DNA of 54,039 nt from the NCBI GenBank assembly GCA_030536855.1, contig JAUNPK010000020.1, forward strand, positions 1 to 54,039, in the 5' to 3' direction. Below, in pieces: positions 44,615 to 53,944 of this stretch (positions within the stretch are counted from its first letter, which is position 1; the number at the start of each line of letters is the position of its first letter). The notes beneath the pieces are model-generated. The model searched no databases. It saw only the letters and a list, made by a program, of their open reading frames with translations, and was not told the origin of the DNA. This DNA comes from Eubacteriales bacterium. GTDB taxonomy: Bacteria > Bacillota > Clostridia > Lachnospirales > Lachnospiraceae. A program made the position numbers and the translations under genes.

Positions 44615-45181
44615 TTAATTTGACATTTTCATCACCTTAATTTTATGTACAGGCACATTAAGCAACCCATTAACTGCTGTTATAATATCACTTACTAATT
44701 CTTGATTATCTCCACCTTCACACACTACAATAACGCCTTCAATAACAGGCAAATTCTCCATAACAATATAGGGCTTGCTTCCATCCTGGGTATCATAATA
44801 AATGTGAGTACTTATGCTTTCAATTTCTGAGGTATCTGATACATCTTCACTACCTTGTTTTTCAATTTCACTGTTATTGGAATAAGAATTATCTGTGGCA
44901 AGAAATTTCTGATTGGTACATTTAAGATTCACCATGACTTTTGTTTTTCCTACACCACTTACCTTACTTAAAATATTTTCCAATTTTGTTTCCACGTAAC
45001 TTTCATACATATCATAGGATATACTGCTCCCATCAACCTCCGGGGTATCTTGGGTACTTGAACTCTCCCTTTCTTTATTTTTTACAGGCAGTGCTATTAC
45101 CATCAGGAGTATTCCTATAAGTACTAATATTAATATTTTGCTCTTATCAAAATTATTCAATATTTTTTTAAAATCATACAA
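44615..45181 (-). CDS. spoIIIAG: Stage III sporulation protein AG (TTG start)
   Basis: A 188-residue SpoIIIAG, which forms a large ring in the mother-cell membrane as part of the SpoIIIA-SpoIIQ complex. One membrane helix (about 15-31) is followed by a linker and a ring-building domain with VSGVGKTKVMVNLKC and the C-terminal ITAVNGLLNVPVHKIKVMKM. The only credible start is a TTG at 45181: an in-frame stop lies immediately upstream and GCGGGG is 8 bases before it, while the nearby ATG at 45177 is out of frame. Follows spoIIIAF after a 73-base gap, the longest in the operon. Confidence 0.9.
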   Translation of the reverse strand: MYDFKKILNNFDKSKILILVLIGILLMVIALPVKNKERESSSTQDTPEVDGSSISYDMYESYVETKLENILSKVSGVGKTKVMVNLKCTNQKFLATDNSYSNNSEIEKQGSEDVSDTSEIESISTHIYYDTQDGSKPYIVMENLPVIEGVIVVCEGGDNQELVSDIITAVNGLLNVPVHKIKVMKMSN

Positions 45182-45254
45182 TTATCATACCCCGCTTTTA
45201 AATACATTTTTACTTGAATAATGTTAACTTTAATACTATCTGTTTCAATATAAT

Positions 45255-45770
45255 TCACTTAGCTTGTACCTTTTTTTCTTCAATTGAATAGTAATCACAT
45301 ATTGCCTTAATATATTCATTAACATTTTCTTTTGATGAACCTGATGTGTTGATTGTTATTTTATTTATTTTCCCATAATTATCACTATTCTCATCCATTT
45401 CTATATACACATTTACTTTTTTAATCTTTATTCCATAATTTGCTGCCATGTCTGTTACATTACTGCTTACAGCATCTTCCACCTGCTTTGAAACTATATT
45501 AGTTAAATCATAATCATCTGAATTATCAGTATTATACGAAACTTCAGTTTCTGAATAATAATCACTGTATAAGTCATACATTTTATCAGCCAGGCCGCTC
45601 TTTCCGCCAGCCAAAGAAATCAAAGGTTCTATTATCATTAAGACAATCACTAGTTTTGTTAAGAACCTGATATGCTCCGAGCTTTTTCCTCCCGGAGAAA
45701 GATTAACTATTAATGATGACACTATACAAAATAAAAATATCCGTCTGAACCAGACATACAATCCCCCCAT
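45255..45770 (-). CDS. spoIIIAF: Stage III sporulation protein AF
   Basis: About 171 residues if translation starts at ATG 45770 (MGGLYVWFRRIFLF), six bases after GAGGT; ATG 45776 is the alternative. Two N-terminal membrane helices (about 6-25 and 35-58) are followed by a soluble C-terminal ring-building domain containing KINKITINTSG, as in other SpoIIIAF. The start lies 14 bases beyond the spoIIIAE stop. Confidence 0.9.
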   Translation of the reverse strand: MGGLYVWFRRIFLFCIVSSLIVNLSPGGKSSEHIRFLTKLVIVLMIIEPLISLAGGKSGLADKMYDLYSDYYSETEVSYNTDNSDDYDLTNIVSKQVEDAVSSNVTDMAANYGIKIKKVNVYIEMDENSDNYGKINKITINTSGSSKENVNEYIKAICDYYSIEEKKVQAK

Positions 45771-45783
45771 TTTCATACCTCGG

Positions 45784-47025
45784 TCAGGATAAATAATTAA
45801 TATTTGTTGCAAGACATATTATTGCCATTGTGATCACCATCAAAACAAGCGCAATCAAAACAATATACGTAAGATTACCAATGGCACGACTTAACATTGA
45901 TATTGCTTTTACCACTCTCTTATCACTCATAGGCTCTATAACAGCCGCTATTCCCTGATAGATAACAGATAAAGCTACAAGTTTCAAAAGAGGCTGTAAA
46001 GATATGGCAATCAGAGCAATAATTCCTGCTGTTCCAATAGAATTCTTCACCATAGTTGCAGCTCCCATAATTGAATTCGATATTACTGTTGCCTGGTTTC
46101 CAACTCCCGGAATTAAAGACAACGCTTTATTAAAATATGACCCTTTCACCGAATCAGTCACAGGATTAACAATGCTTTTAATTCCGTTCAATCCCAGAAA
46201 TACACTTAAAATTATTTTCCCTGATATTCTTATCCACTTATCTATAATCTCACACATTTTTGTAAAATGTTCTTCCTTGTCAACACAGTCGCATAAAGAT
46301 ATCATCATCATGGCATCGTTTGCCCTTATCAATACATTCTTCATAAAAATGTCGACACCTGTAATCATAAAAATCACAATCTGATAGTAAGATGCGGATG
46401 TTATACTCCCACTTGTTAATGTTACTGACGGAAAAAATATTACACATAAACTCTTATATGCTCCAATTAATATATTAAGAATTTCACAAGCTGTATTAAC
46501 AGCACCAAAATAAACTGTTGTTAACAATGTTATAAGTCCTATGGTTATTACGTTCACAGAAATATCTGATAACTGTCTGTTATTAAAAAGTGGTCCAAAA
46601 CTTGTTATCATAGATGATATCAACGCAATAATAACCGTCTGTATCATTGCTTTTTTGTTTGCATTTATAACATCAGAAATACCGGATAACACATCCTTTA
46701 ATTTGTATGATTGTGTCGAATTATTATAAATATCATTAATCATCTCTTTAAAGGATTTATTGTAATCGCTGTTTTTTAACAGTTTATCAATATCGCTATA
46801 ATCCTCATCTTCAATTAACATATCATAGACATTATCATCTCCATCCGAATCTTTAAATGTTGAGCCGGTAGTTTCATCATTTTTATTATAAATAATATTA
46901 TATTCCTGCCCTTTAACATCACACTTTCTGTTTAAAACAATTAAAATAATAAAAAACGTTAATATAAAAAATCTTATAAAACATATTAAAATCTTTCTAT
47001 GGTTAACTTTGTTTAATTCAGACAT
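45784..47025 (-). CDS. spoIIIAE: Stage III sporulation protein AE
   Basis: The 413-residue polytopic membrane component of the SpoIIIA complex. After an N-terminal hydrophobic segment (about 12-30) and an acidic extracellular region, about seven hydrophobic segments follow from residue 130. Family motifs such as SLIPGVGNQATVISNSIMGA and LGLNGIKSIVNPVTDSVKG are clear. Its start overlaps spoIIIAD by 13 bases. Confidence 0.95.
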   Translation of the reverse strand: MSELNKVNHRKILICFIRFFILTFFIILIVLNRKCDVKGQEYNIIYNKNDETTGSTFKDSDGDDNVYDMLIEDEDYSDIDKLLKNSDYNKSFKEMINDIYNNSTQSYKLKDVLSGISDVINANKKAMIQTVIIALISSMITSFGPLFNNRQLSDISVNVITIGLITLLTTVYFGAVNTACEILNILIGAYKSLCVIFFPSVTLTSGSITSASYYQIVIFMITGVDIFMKNVLIRANDAMMMISLCDCVDKEEHFTKMCEIIDKWIRISGKIILSVFLGLNGIKSIVNPVTDSVKGSYFNKALSLIPGVGNQATVISNSIMGAATMVKNSIGTAGIIALIAISLQPLLKLVALSVIYQGIAAVIEPMSDKRVVKAISMLSRAIGNLTYIVLIALVLMVITMAIICLATNINYLS

Positions 47026-47399
47026 TTACTAATAGTCTCCATAAGCGCAATAACAATAGGGATACTTAATGCAGCAATTGTTATTCTGCACATAATTTCC
47101 AATTGAGAGGCAATGCAGGACAATCCATTATCTTTACATATATCCGAGGAAAACTGTGTAATATATGTAAGCCCAAGAACTTTAAATATTATCTTCATAT
47201 ACGCATCATCTACCGCAACATTATTACTGATAATTTTAATCTGAGATATTAAAACAGACAGTCCATCCGCAACCCTGATAATAATAAATACACTTAACGT
47301 AACAGCCATTAATGACGCAATAACCGGAGAATCTTTTTTTATAACCAGGGATAACAGTACAGTACATATTGCCAGCATTGAAGTTACTAATATTCCCAT
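47013..47399 (-). CDS. spoIIIAD: Stage III sporulation protein AD
   Basis: A 128-residue membrane protein with four hydrophobic stretches; VLGLTYITQFSSDICKDNG is the recognisable SpoIIIAD segment. SpoIIIAC and AD resemble each other and contribute to the membrane part of the channel. Overlaps spoIIIAE by 13 bases and starts 8 bases after spoIIIAC. Confidence 0.94.
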   Translation of the reverse strand: MGILVTSMLAICTVLLSLVIKKDSPVIASLMAVTLSVFIIIRVADGLSVLISQIKIISNNVAVDDAYMKIIFKVLGLTYITQFSSDICKDNGLSCIASQLEIMCRITIAALSIPIVIALMETISKCLN

Positions 47400-47407
47400 A
47401 CAGCCTC

Positions 47408-47602
47408 CTAAATCTCAAACAGGTTTTTCATAGTAGTAAACAAATCCACAATGTAGGGCAAAAGCCAGTAAAGCACCAACAAAAGTCCTGCTAAAGTGGT
47501 TAAAAAAACATGTTCATCCCTACCGCTGTGTTTTAAAATCTGGTTCAAAATTGATACAATTACACCCACCGCGGCAATTTTAAAAATCATGCCAACTTCC
47601 AT
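47408..47602 (-). CDS. spoIIIAC: Stage III sporulation protein AC
   Basis: A 64-residue protein with two membrane helices and the conserved segment LNQILKHSGRDEHVFLTTLAG nearly as in Bacillus SpoIIIAC. Starts 15 bases after spoIIIAB and precedes spoIIIAD. Confidence 0.95.
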   Translation of the reverse strand: MEVGMIFKIAAVGVIVSILNQILKHSGRDEHVFLTTLAGLLLVLYWLLPYIVDLFTTMKNLFEI

Positions 47603-47617
47603 TGTAAATCTCCATTC

Positions 47618-48139
47618 CTAGATTAAAGCTACAACAATAAACATACCGGTCATAACTCCCAAAATCTGATACATCCTTATTTTTTTGGATGATTCATCTC
47701 TGGCATTGTTTACAGTTAACATTAATTCCTGTTTAATCATCTCAATATATGTAAGTTGCATGTCCTTATCTATATATGATGTTATTTTATCCAGTTCTTT
47801 TATTGCAGATATTTCTTCAGGTTTAAATATATTGTTTTTTTCAAGACTTTTGACCCCGTTATTCCATGCCTGTCCAAAATTTATCATGTCCGTTTTATTC
47901 AATTCTTCATAAAGTCCTTTAAACATATCTTTAAAAATTTTACTATTCACATTGTCAGATAATTTATTGAATATCTCCGGTAATTCCATATAAGAATAAC
48001 CAATATTTGATTTCATCACCTCCAATATCTGTATAAATTCAGATAAATATTCAATTCTTTTTTTAACACATGAAGCCTTATAATAACCGTAACAACTGCA
48101 TGTTCCAATAATAACAATACTTCCTAACAGCTTAAACAT
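47618..48139 (-). CDS. spoIIIAB: Stage III sporulation protein AB
   Basis: A 173-residue SpoIIIAB, related to GspF-type platform proteins. N-terminal hydrophobic segment (1-22), helical middle, then a C-terminal hydrophobic segment, with the typical SYMELPEIFNKLS. Its start overlaps the end of spoIIIAA by 16 bases, so the two are translationally coupled. Confidence 0.94.
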   Translation of the reverse strand: MFKLLGSIVIIGTCSCYGYYKASCVKKRIEYLSEFIQILEVMKSNIGYSYMELPEIFNKLSDNVNSKIFKDMFKGLYEELNKTDMINFGQAWNNGVKSLEKNNIFKPEEISAIKELDKITSYIDKDMQLTYIEMIKQELMLTVNNARDESSKKIRMYQILGVMTGMFIVVALI

Positions 48140-48999
48140 TCTTCAATCGTTCCTCTCCCTGCTCTTTTTGATAAAACAATAATCTTTGAGAAATAATCCC
48201 TGCTTATCAACCCTTTAAAATGTGCTTTATTTTTCACGTCATTTACTGACGTCCCATGAATTGTACCTATTATTACGGCGCCACATGCAATAGAATATTT
48301 AATAGCCTCCACATCTTCCATTCCCCCAATCTCATCAACCGCTATTATGTCCGGAGACATGGATCTTACAGCTATAGCAAGTCCATCACTTTTATTACAA
48401 CAATCCAGCACATCCGTACGCATCCCTATATTATTTTGAGGTATTCCCCTGTAACAGCTGGCAATTTCCTGGCGCTCATCTATAAGGCACACATTGTATT
48501 TGTCATTATCAGATATATTTCTGATAATATCTCTTAACAATGTTGTTTTTCCGCATCCCGGAGGTGAAACCAGCAATGTATGTTTTATACCATCCCTTCT
48601 GATAAAATCCATTATTTTATCAGAACACCCTATGATTTCATGAGCAATTCTTATGCAAAGATATGTAATAGCAGAAAAATTTTTGATATGTCCGTTTTCT
48701 TCAATAGCATGTCCTCCTATTCCGATTCTATGTCCACCATGGATTGTTATATAACCATTTTTAAATTCTTTTTCATATGCATATAAGGAATAATTGGAGG
48801 ATAATTCGATAATTCTTGCTATACATTTTTCATCAGCAACAACATTTAAAACTCTCTCAAATTCGGTACATTTTACTATCACCTTTTGATTTATCCTTAT
48901 CCTTATTTCCTGTACATCATTAAAATTTATTCCGTATTTTCTCATATTTTCCAATATGGATTCCGGAATAATTTTAAGAACCTGACTCAATTTGTCCAT
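48124..48999 (-). CDS. spoIIIAA: Stage III sporulation protein AA (ATPase)
   Basis: The secretion-ATPase-like member of the SpoIIIA complex. I start at ATG 48999 (MDKLSQVLKIIPESI), about 291 residues; an ATG at 49017 lacks a ribosome site. Walker A SPPGCGKTTLLRD is at about residue 147, Walker B DIIAVDEIGGMEDVEA follows at about 214, and the N-terminal half holds the family pattern VQEIRIRINQKVIV and GHRIGIGGHA. Its weak ribosome site (AAAGG) lies inside the terminator hairpin of the upstream permease gene. No convincing sigma-E promoter was found immediately upstream. Confidence 0.95.
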   Translation of the reverse strand: MDKLSQVLKIIPESILENMRKYGINFNDVQEIRIRINQKVIVKCTEFERVLNVVADEKCIARIIELSSNYSLYAYEKEFKNGYITIHGGHRIGIGGHAIEENGHIKNFSAITYLCIRIAHEIIGCSDKIMDFIRRDGIKHTLLVSPPGCGKTTLLRDIIRNISDNDKYNVCLIDERQEIASCYRGIPQNNIGMRTDVLDCCNKSDGLAIAVRSMSPDIIAVDEIGGMEDVEAIKYSIACGAVIIGTIHGTSVNDVKNKAHFKGLISRDYFSKIIVLSKRAGRGTIEECLSC

Positions 49000-49004
49000 T
49001 AAAA

Positions 49005-49050
49005 AAAGACCTTTCATATACTGTTTTTCACAATATATGATAAGGTCTTT
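49005..49050 (-). terminator. Terminator of the ABC exporter, overlapping the spoIIIAA ribosome site
   Basis: AAAGACCTT (49005-49013) pairs with AAGGTCTTT (49042-49050), extended by CATATA/TATATG, and is followed on the minus strand by TTTTTTT. It is 14 bases after the permease stop. The distal arm and T-run form the spoIIIAA leader including its Shine-Dalgarno AAAGG. Confidence 0.85.
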
Positions 49051-49063
49051 ATTTTTATTCCAA

Positions 49064-51778
49064 TTATTCTACTGATTTAAGGGATTCAACCATAGGTATA
49101 TGCTTTAACGCCGGATACATAAATGCATTAACTATCAATGAGAATAAAATCGTAATACCATAAGCCAGAAGATATGAAGATATTTGAATTGTATCCCCAA
49201 ACATAACTCCATTCATCTCAATAGTAACCATAATATATAAATGCAGTAACTTTCCCAGGAATAATCCAAAAAATCCACCTATTAATGTAAGTATGATATT
49301 CTCACGATATACATACATTCCAACTTCCGGATTATAAAATCCCAAAACTTTGATTGTGGCTAATTCTCTTATTCTTTCCGAGATATTAACATTTGTCAGA
49401 TTATAAAGAACTACAAATGACAATAATCCCGCAGAAATTATAAGAACCCATGTAACAAGATTAAGTGATTCAATCATATTTTCAAAGACTTCAGCATTAG
49501 ACATGACAAATGTCAGAGACTTTACCGAATCCTTTGTAAGATATTTTTCTCCAAGAATATTCTGCACTTCACCTTCATCCTCTGTTAACTTTAACAGCAC
49601 TCTGTTATACTCAGGCTTTTCACCATATAAGGTATTATAATAGTCAGAAGTCATAAACATATAATTGTTTACATACATTTCCATAATAGCAGAAATTGTA
49701 ACTTCTATATACTTATCATCACTATCCTTTACTTTTACAGTATCTCCAATATCAACATTTAAATCTTTAGAAAGTTTTTCCGAAATTATAATACCGTCAT
49801 CAGTAAGTGAAATTTCATTATGATTTTTTCTTGTTTTAAATCTCACAAAATCTTTATAGTCATCCACATCTGAGACAACTGCCAGTTCCACACTATATGT
49901 TTCCCCCGAATCAGAATCATAAGCCTCTATTATCTCACTATAATCTTTTATAACAGAATCAATATATGTATCTTCATCAAACTGAGTCAATACATCATTT
50001 TTTTCTTCTTCTGATGCGTCTTTCTCAAAAGTCATAATACAATTATACTGAAGTATTTCTTTATATTGATTATCTAAAACACTTTCAACACTGTCCTTTA
50101 TTCCAAATCCTGCAGTCATGAGTGCGGTACATCCTGCAATTCCTATAACGGTCATGAAGAAACGCTTCTTATACAGAAAAAGATTTCGCATTGTAACCTT
50201 TCCGGTAAAAGAAATATGCTTCCATATAAAAGTGATTCTTTCAAGTAAAATCTTTTTTCCACTCTTAGGGCTCTTAGGCCTCATAAGTTCTGAAGGGACT
50301 TCTTCCAGTATATTAAAGCATGCATAAAATGTAACTATAAGGGTTGCTGCAACCAAACATACTACTGAAACTACTGAGAGAATTTTATGTTCATCATAAC
50401 TTATGGCAGGCATCTGATAAATAATATTCCATGCATCATAGATTATTCTTGGAAACAGCTTAAGCCCCACCGCACAGCCTATAATTCCACCTGTTAAAGA
50501 TGCAGTAAATGCATATAGAATATATCTCATTGCAATTGATAATTTACCATATCCCAAAGCTTTATAAGTACCTATAAGACCTCTCTGTTCCTCTACCATC
50601 CTGGTCATTGTTGTTAAACATACGAGAGCTGCAACAATTATGAAAAATAACGGAAAAACTGTTGCAATTGCACTCATCCTGTCAGCACTATTCTGATAAT
50701 CTTTGTAAGAATACTGTGATTCTCTTGTGATTTCATACCACTCCCAACTATCATAATTACTGAGAGTTTCTTCAAGTTTTTTGTTAAACTCTTCATTAAC
50801 AGCATTGAAATCATATTCTGATACAGTCTTATTATATGCCGGTTCAATAAAAGGCTCTATCATTTTTGAAACATCAGCTCCGGGATAATATGACTCATAC
50901 TGCTCTGTAATCTGAGCAACAACATCTTCCCTTATTAGTTGCTGTATTTCTTTCTTTTTATCAGCCTTAGCCTTTTCAAACTCTTCTTCTATATCCTTAG
51001 CTCTTTTATTCAGGCGTTCACTGGAAATAGAAGCAATCTTATCAGACACCTCATTTACACTATCTGTGTATTTATTTGAATAGGTATCTAATTCCCTTGC
51101 TCCATCAATTGTAACATAAACATCGCTGTAAACTTCTTCTTTAAAATTACTTTCATTTACATAAACTACATAGCTGACATGACCATTTCCAATTTCCGAT
51201 GAACCATACTCTCTTGAAACATAATAAGGAGAATATACTATACCAACCACGGTATATTCTGTATTATCAAGGCTTTCAGATAAATCCTCCGATGTACCGG
51301 ATGAAAATGTAATCTTATCTCCTACATTTACATTTTTGCGCATACTCTCATATTTAATTACGCACTCATTATCACTTTCAGGAAGACGCCCCTCTTTAAT
51401 TCTTAATCGATTAATATAGTCCTCGTTATTGTCACTTCTGTCATTGTCAGGAATACTGGACATATGAGCAACAACCTGCAAGTCTTGGAAGTTCAATATT
51501 ACATCCATTGCATGTCCTGCATAGACACCTTTAACTCCCTGAATATTTCTGATTGCATCAATATCTGAATATTTAAATCCTATTGATGAAAGAAGACGTA
51601 TATCATTCATATTATAATCATCATAATATTTATCTGAGGAATGTTTCATATCCCCTGATGAGGCCGAAACTCCCGCAAAGAAAGAAACGCCTATTGCAAC
51701 TATGGCAAAAATAGCAATAAATCTTCCGAAAGAAGATTTAATTTCTCTTAATAAATCTTTTAACATTGACTTTTTCAT
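49064..51778 (-). CDS. ABC transporter permease with two FtsX domains
   Basis: A 904-residue permease of the FtsX/MacB superfamily, partner of the adjacent ATPase. The start is ATG 51778 (MKKSMLKDLLREIKSS), six bases after GGTGGAG. One N-terminal membrane helix (about 20-42) is followed by a large external region (about 45-370) with a coiled-coil stretch (about 250-300, rich in Lys/Glu), three membrane helices (about 370-485), a second external region (about 555-755) and four more helices, a duplicated FtsX topology. Substrate is unknown; related systems export lipids, peptides or antibiotics. Confidence 0.9.
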   Translation of the reverse strand: MKKSMLKDLLREIKSSFGRFIAIFAIVAIGVSFFAGVSASSGDMKHSSDKYYDDYNMNDIRLLSSIGFKYSDIDAIRNIQGVKGVYAGHAMDVILNFQDLQVVAHMSSIPDNDRSDNNEDYINRLRIKEGRLPESDNECVIKYESMRKNVNVGDKITFSSGTSEDLSESLDNTEYTVVGIVYSPYYVSREYGSSEIGNGHVSYVVYVNESNFKEEVYSDVYVTIDGARELDTYSNKYTDSVNEVSDKIASISSERLNKRAKDIEEEFEKAKADKKKEIQQLIREDVVAQITEQYESYYPGADVSKMIEPFIEPAYNKTVSEYDFNAVNEEFNKKLEETLSNYDSWEWYEITRESQYSYKDYQNSADRMSAIATVFPLFFIIVAALVCLTTMTRMVEEQRGLIGTYKALGYGKLSIAMRYILYAFTASLTGGIIGCAVGLKLFPRIIYDAWNIIYQMPAISYDEHKILSVVSVVCLVAATLIVTFYACFNILEEVPSELMRPKSPKSGKKILLERITFIWKHISFTGKVTMRNLFLYKKRFFMTVIGIAGCTALMTAGFGIKDSVESVLDNQYKEILQYNCIMTFEKDASEEEKNDVLTQFDEDTYIDSVIKDYSEIIEAYDSDSGETYSVELAVVSDVDDYKDFVRFKTRKNHNEISLTDDGIIISEKLSKDLNVDIGDTVKVKDSDDKYIEVTISAIMEMYVNNYMFMTSDYYNTLYGEKPEYNRVLLKLTEDEGEVQNILGEKYLTKDSVKSLTFVMSNAEVFENMIESLNLVTWVLIISAGLLSFVVLYNLTNVNISERIRELATIKVLGFYNPEVGMYVYRENIILTLIGGFFGLFLGKLLHLYIMVTIEMNGVMFGDTIQISSYLLAYGITILFSLIVNAFMYPALKHIPMVESLKSVE

Positions 51779-51798
51779 ACTAATCTCCACCTAATTTC

Positions 51799-52500
51799 CT
51801 ACCACTCAATCTTCTCAACAGGTATAGGATTATCATTGACAGTAATGCTGTCAACAACTCCGTTTTTAACCTTAATAACCTTATCCCCCATCTGTGTAAG
51901 AGCAAGATTATGGGTTATTATAATAACTGTAACACCATGCTTTCTGCATGTATCCTGAAGAAGTTTGAGAATCTGCTTACCTGTATTATAATCAAGTGCT
52001 CCTGTAGGTTCATCACAAAGTAAAAGCTTTGGATTCTTTGCAAGAGCCCTGGCTATGGCCACTCTCTGCTGTTCTCCTCCTGAAAGCTGAGAAGGAAAAT
52101 TCTTCATTCTTTCTTCAAGTCCAACTGCTTTTAAAGTTTCTTCAACATTCAATGGATTCTTACATATCTGAGTTGCAAGTTCTACATTTTCCTTAACTGT
52201 GAGATTCTGCACAAGATTATAAAACTGAAATACAAATCCAATATCATGTCTTCTGTATGTTGTAAGTTTTTTTGAATTAAATTTATCTATATGTTCACCA
52301 TCCACAACAATACTTCCTGTTGTTGCAGTATCCATTCCGCCCATAAGATTGAGAATTGTGCTCTTTCCCGCACCACTGGCTCCTGCAATCACTGCAAATT
52401 CACCCTTCTCAATTTTAAAACTAACACCATTTAAAGCCTTAATCTTAACATCGCCCATTTTGTAAATTTTCTTCACATTATTAAACTCTATGTAACTCAT
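51799..52500 (-). CDS. ABC transporter ATP-binding protein (MacB/LolD type)
   Basis: The 233-residue ATPase of the exporter. ATG 52500 ([19 protein letters not shown]) is chosen because GAGGTGA lies just upstream. Walker [10 protein letters not shown] is at about residue 38, signature [10 protein letters not shown] at about 140, Walker [13 protein letters not shown] at about 160 and the switch histidine in [10 protein letters not shown]. It is 20 bases before the permease gene, so the two are cotranscribed. It is divergent from the carboxypeptidase gene. Confidence 0.94.
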   Translation of the reverse strand: MSYIEFNNVKKIYKMGDVKIKALNGVSFKIEKGEFAVIAGASGAGKSTILNLMGGMDTATTGSIVVDGEHIDKFNSKKLTTYRRHDIGFVFQFYNLVQNLTVKENVELATQICKNPLNVEETLKAVGLEERMKNFPSQLSGGEQQRVAIARALAKNPKLLLCDEPTGALDYNTGKQILKLLQDTCRKHGVTVIIITHNLALTQMGDKVIKVKNGVVDSITVNDNPIPVEKIEW

Positions 52501-52663
52501 ATTCACCTCATAAATATTTATTTCATTGTATCTTATCACTTGCCACTCTTACTCTTTAATATTGCAGAAAAGATATGAATATATAATAACTCATTTTATG
52601 CATATTATCAAAACAATTCTAAATATACATAACTAAAATTATAATTATTGGAATACCATCAGT

Positions 52664-53944
52664 ATGTTTAATACATTTCAAAAAAAGTTGAAATTTTTTG
52701 CCACACCATTAATTATTATTATAATATTTATTAATTCAATCACTAACTGCAATTCTCTATGTATAACCGTAAAATGTGATGAAGAACTTAAGCCGGCAAA
52801 TCTTTATGCAAGATATGCTGCAATGATTGACGGAGAAAGTAAACGTGTTCTCTTCGGAAAAGATTTTAACAGACAGGTCCCCATGGCAAGCACCACCAAA
52901 ATAATGACACTAATTATCGCTCTTGAATATTGTGATAAAAATTTTAAAGCAACCACATCTGCTTACGCCGCATCTATGCCTGATGTTCAATTAAATGCAT
53001 CAAAAGGAGAGCAATTTAAGATTGAAGATCTTTATTATTCCCTAATGCTTAAATCCCACAATGATACGGCTGTAATTATTGCAGAAAATGTTGCTTATTA
53101 TTACTTGTGCAAATTAAAACAAAATGATGATCAGACCTGCAACTCATTAAATTCCCTCTATGACCTTTCCTTCATAAATAACTACCAATACAACTCAGAA
53201 TTTATTAAAGATTTAACTCATGAACAAAGCAAAACATTGGTAAAAATATTTACCGGATTAATGAACGAAAAAGCTAAAATGCTGGGCTGCCGTTCTACTA
53301 ATTTTGTAACTCCTAATGGATTGGACGGTTCCGATGAAAATGGAATACATGGCACAACAGCTTACGAATTATGCCTTATTATGGCATACTGCATCAACAA
53401 CGATGATTTTCTTCATATCACACAAACAAAGGAATTTTCATTTCAAAGCATAAACCAAAAAAAATACACAGTCACCAATGCGAATGCTTTTTTAGATATG
53501 TATGATAATATAATTTCAGGCAAAACCGGATTTACAGCCGATGCAGGTTATTGTTACATATGTGCTTATAAAGATTATGAAAAAACACTTATTGTTGCAC
53601 TTCTTGCCTGTGGATGGCCGTCAAATAAAACATATAAATGGAAGGACACAAAAAATCTGTTGGACTACGGCACAAAGTATTACAACAACAAGAAAATTAT
53701 AGATGCAACAATAAGATTTTATGTACCCGTTAAAGATAAAAAAAATAATTATGCCATAATACAAGACACACTTTCATACAGTACCCTGGCATCAGAAAAT
53801 GATATATTTACCATAAAATACACCATTCCCGAAATTATTGAATCAAAAGATTCTACTATTGAAAAAAGCTATATATGTAATGATGAGCTTATACTGTATG
53901 AAAGTCAGCCCATAATAACCGATATTATAAAGATGAAACCGTAA
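52664..53944 (+). CDS. D-alanyl-D-alanine carboxypeptidase, DacF-like
   Basis: A 426-residue penicillin-binding protein of the PBP5 family that trims the terminal D-Ala from peptidoglycan stems. An N-terminal signal or anchor (about 12-33) is followed by the catalytic domain with the SxxK motif ASTTK (S76, K79), SHN (131-133) and KTG (287-289), all intact. A ~50-residue insert (about 150-200) is unlike standard PBP5. The C-terminal part is a beta-rich domain. The sporulation context and its divergence from the exporter pair make a role in spore cortex (DacF-like) plausible but unproven. The ribosome site is weak. Confidence 0.88.
   Translation: MFNTFQKKLKFFATPLIIIIIFINSITNCNSLCITVKCDEELKPANLYARYAAMIDGESKRVLFGKDFNRQVPMASTTKIMTLIIALEYCDKNFKATTSAYAASMPDVQLNASKGEQFKIEDLYYSLMLKSHNDTAVIIAENVAYYYLCKLKQNDDQTCNSLNSLYDLSFINNYQYNSEFIKDLTHEQSKTLVKIFTGLMNEKAKMLGCRSTNFVTPNGLDGSDENGIHGTTAYELCLIMAYCINNDDFLHITQTKEFSFQSINQKKYTVTNANAFLDMYDNIISGKTGFTADAGYCYICAYKDYEKTLIVALLACGWPSNKTYKWKDTKNLLDYGTKYYNNKKIIDATIRFYVPVKDKKNNYAIIQDTLSYSTLASENDIFTIKYTIPEIIESKDSTIEKSYICNDELILYESQPIITDIIKMKP

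Noticed and set aside
49018-49063. Sigma-E promoter for the spoIIIA operon
   Set aside because: An ATATT element exists but no CATA-type -10 at the right distance, so I do not call it.
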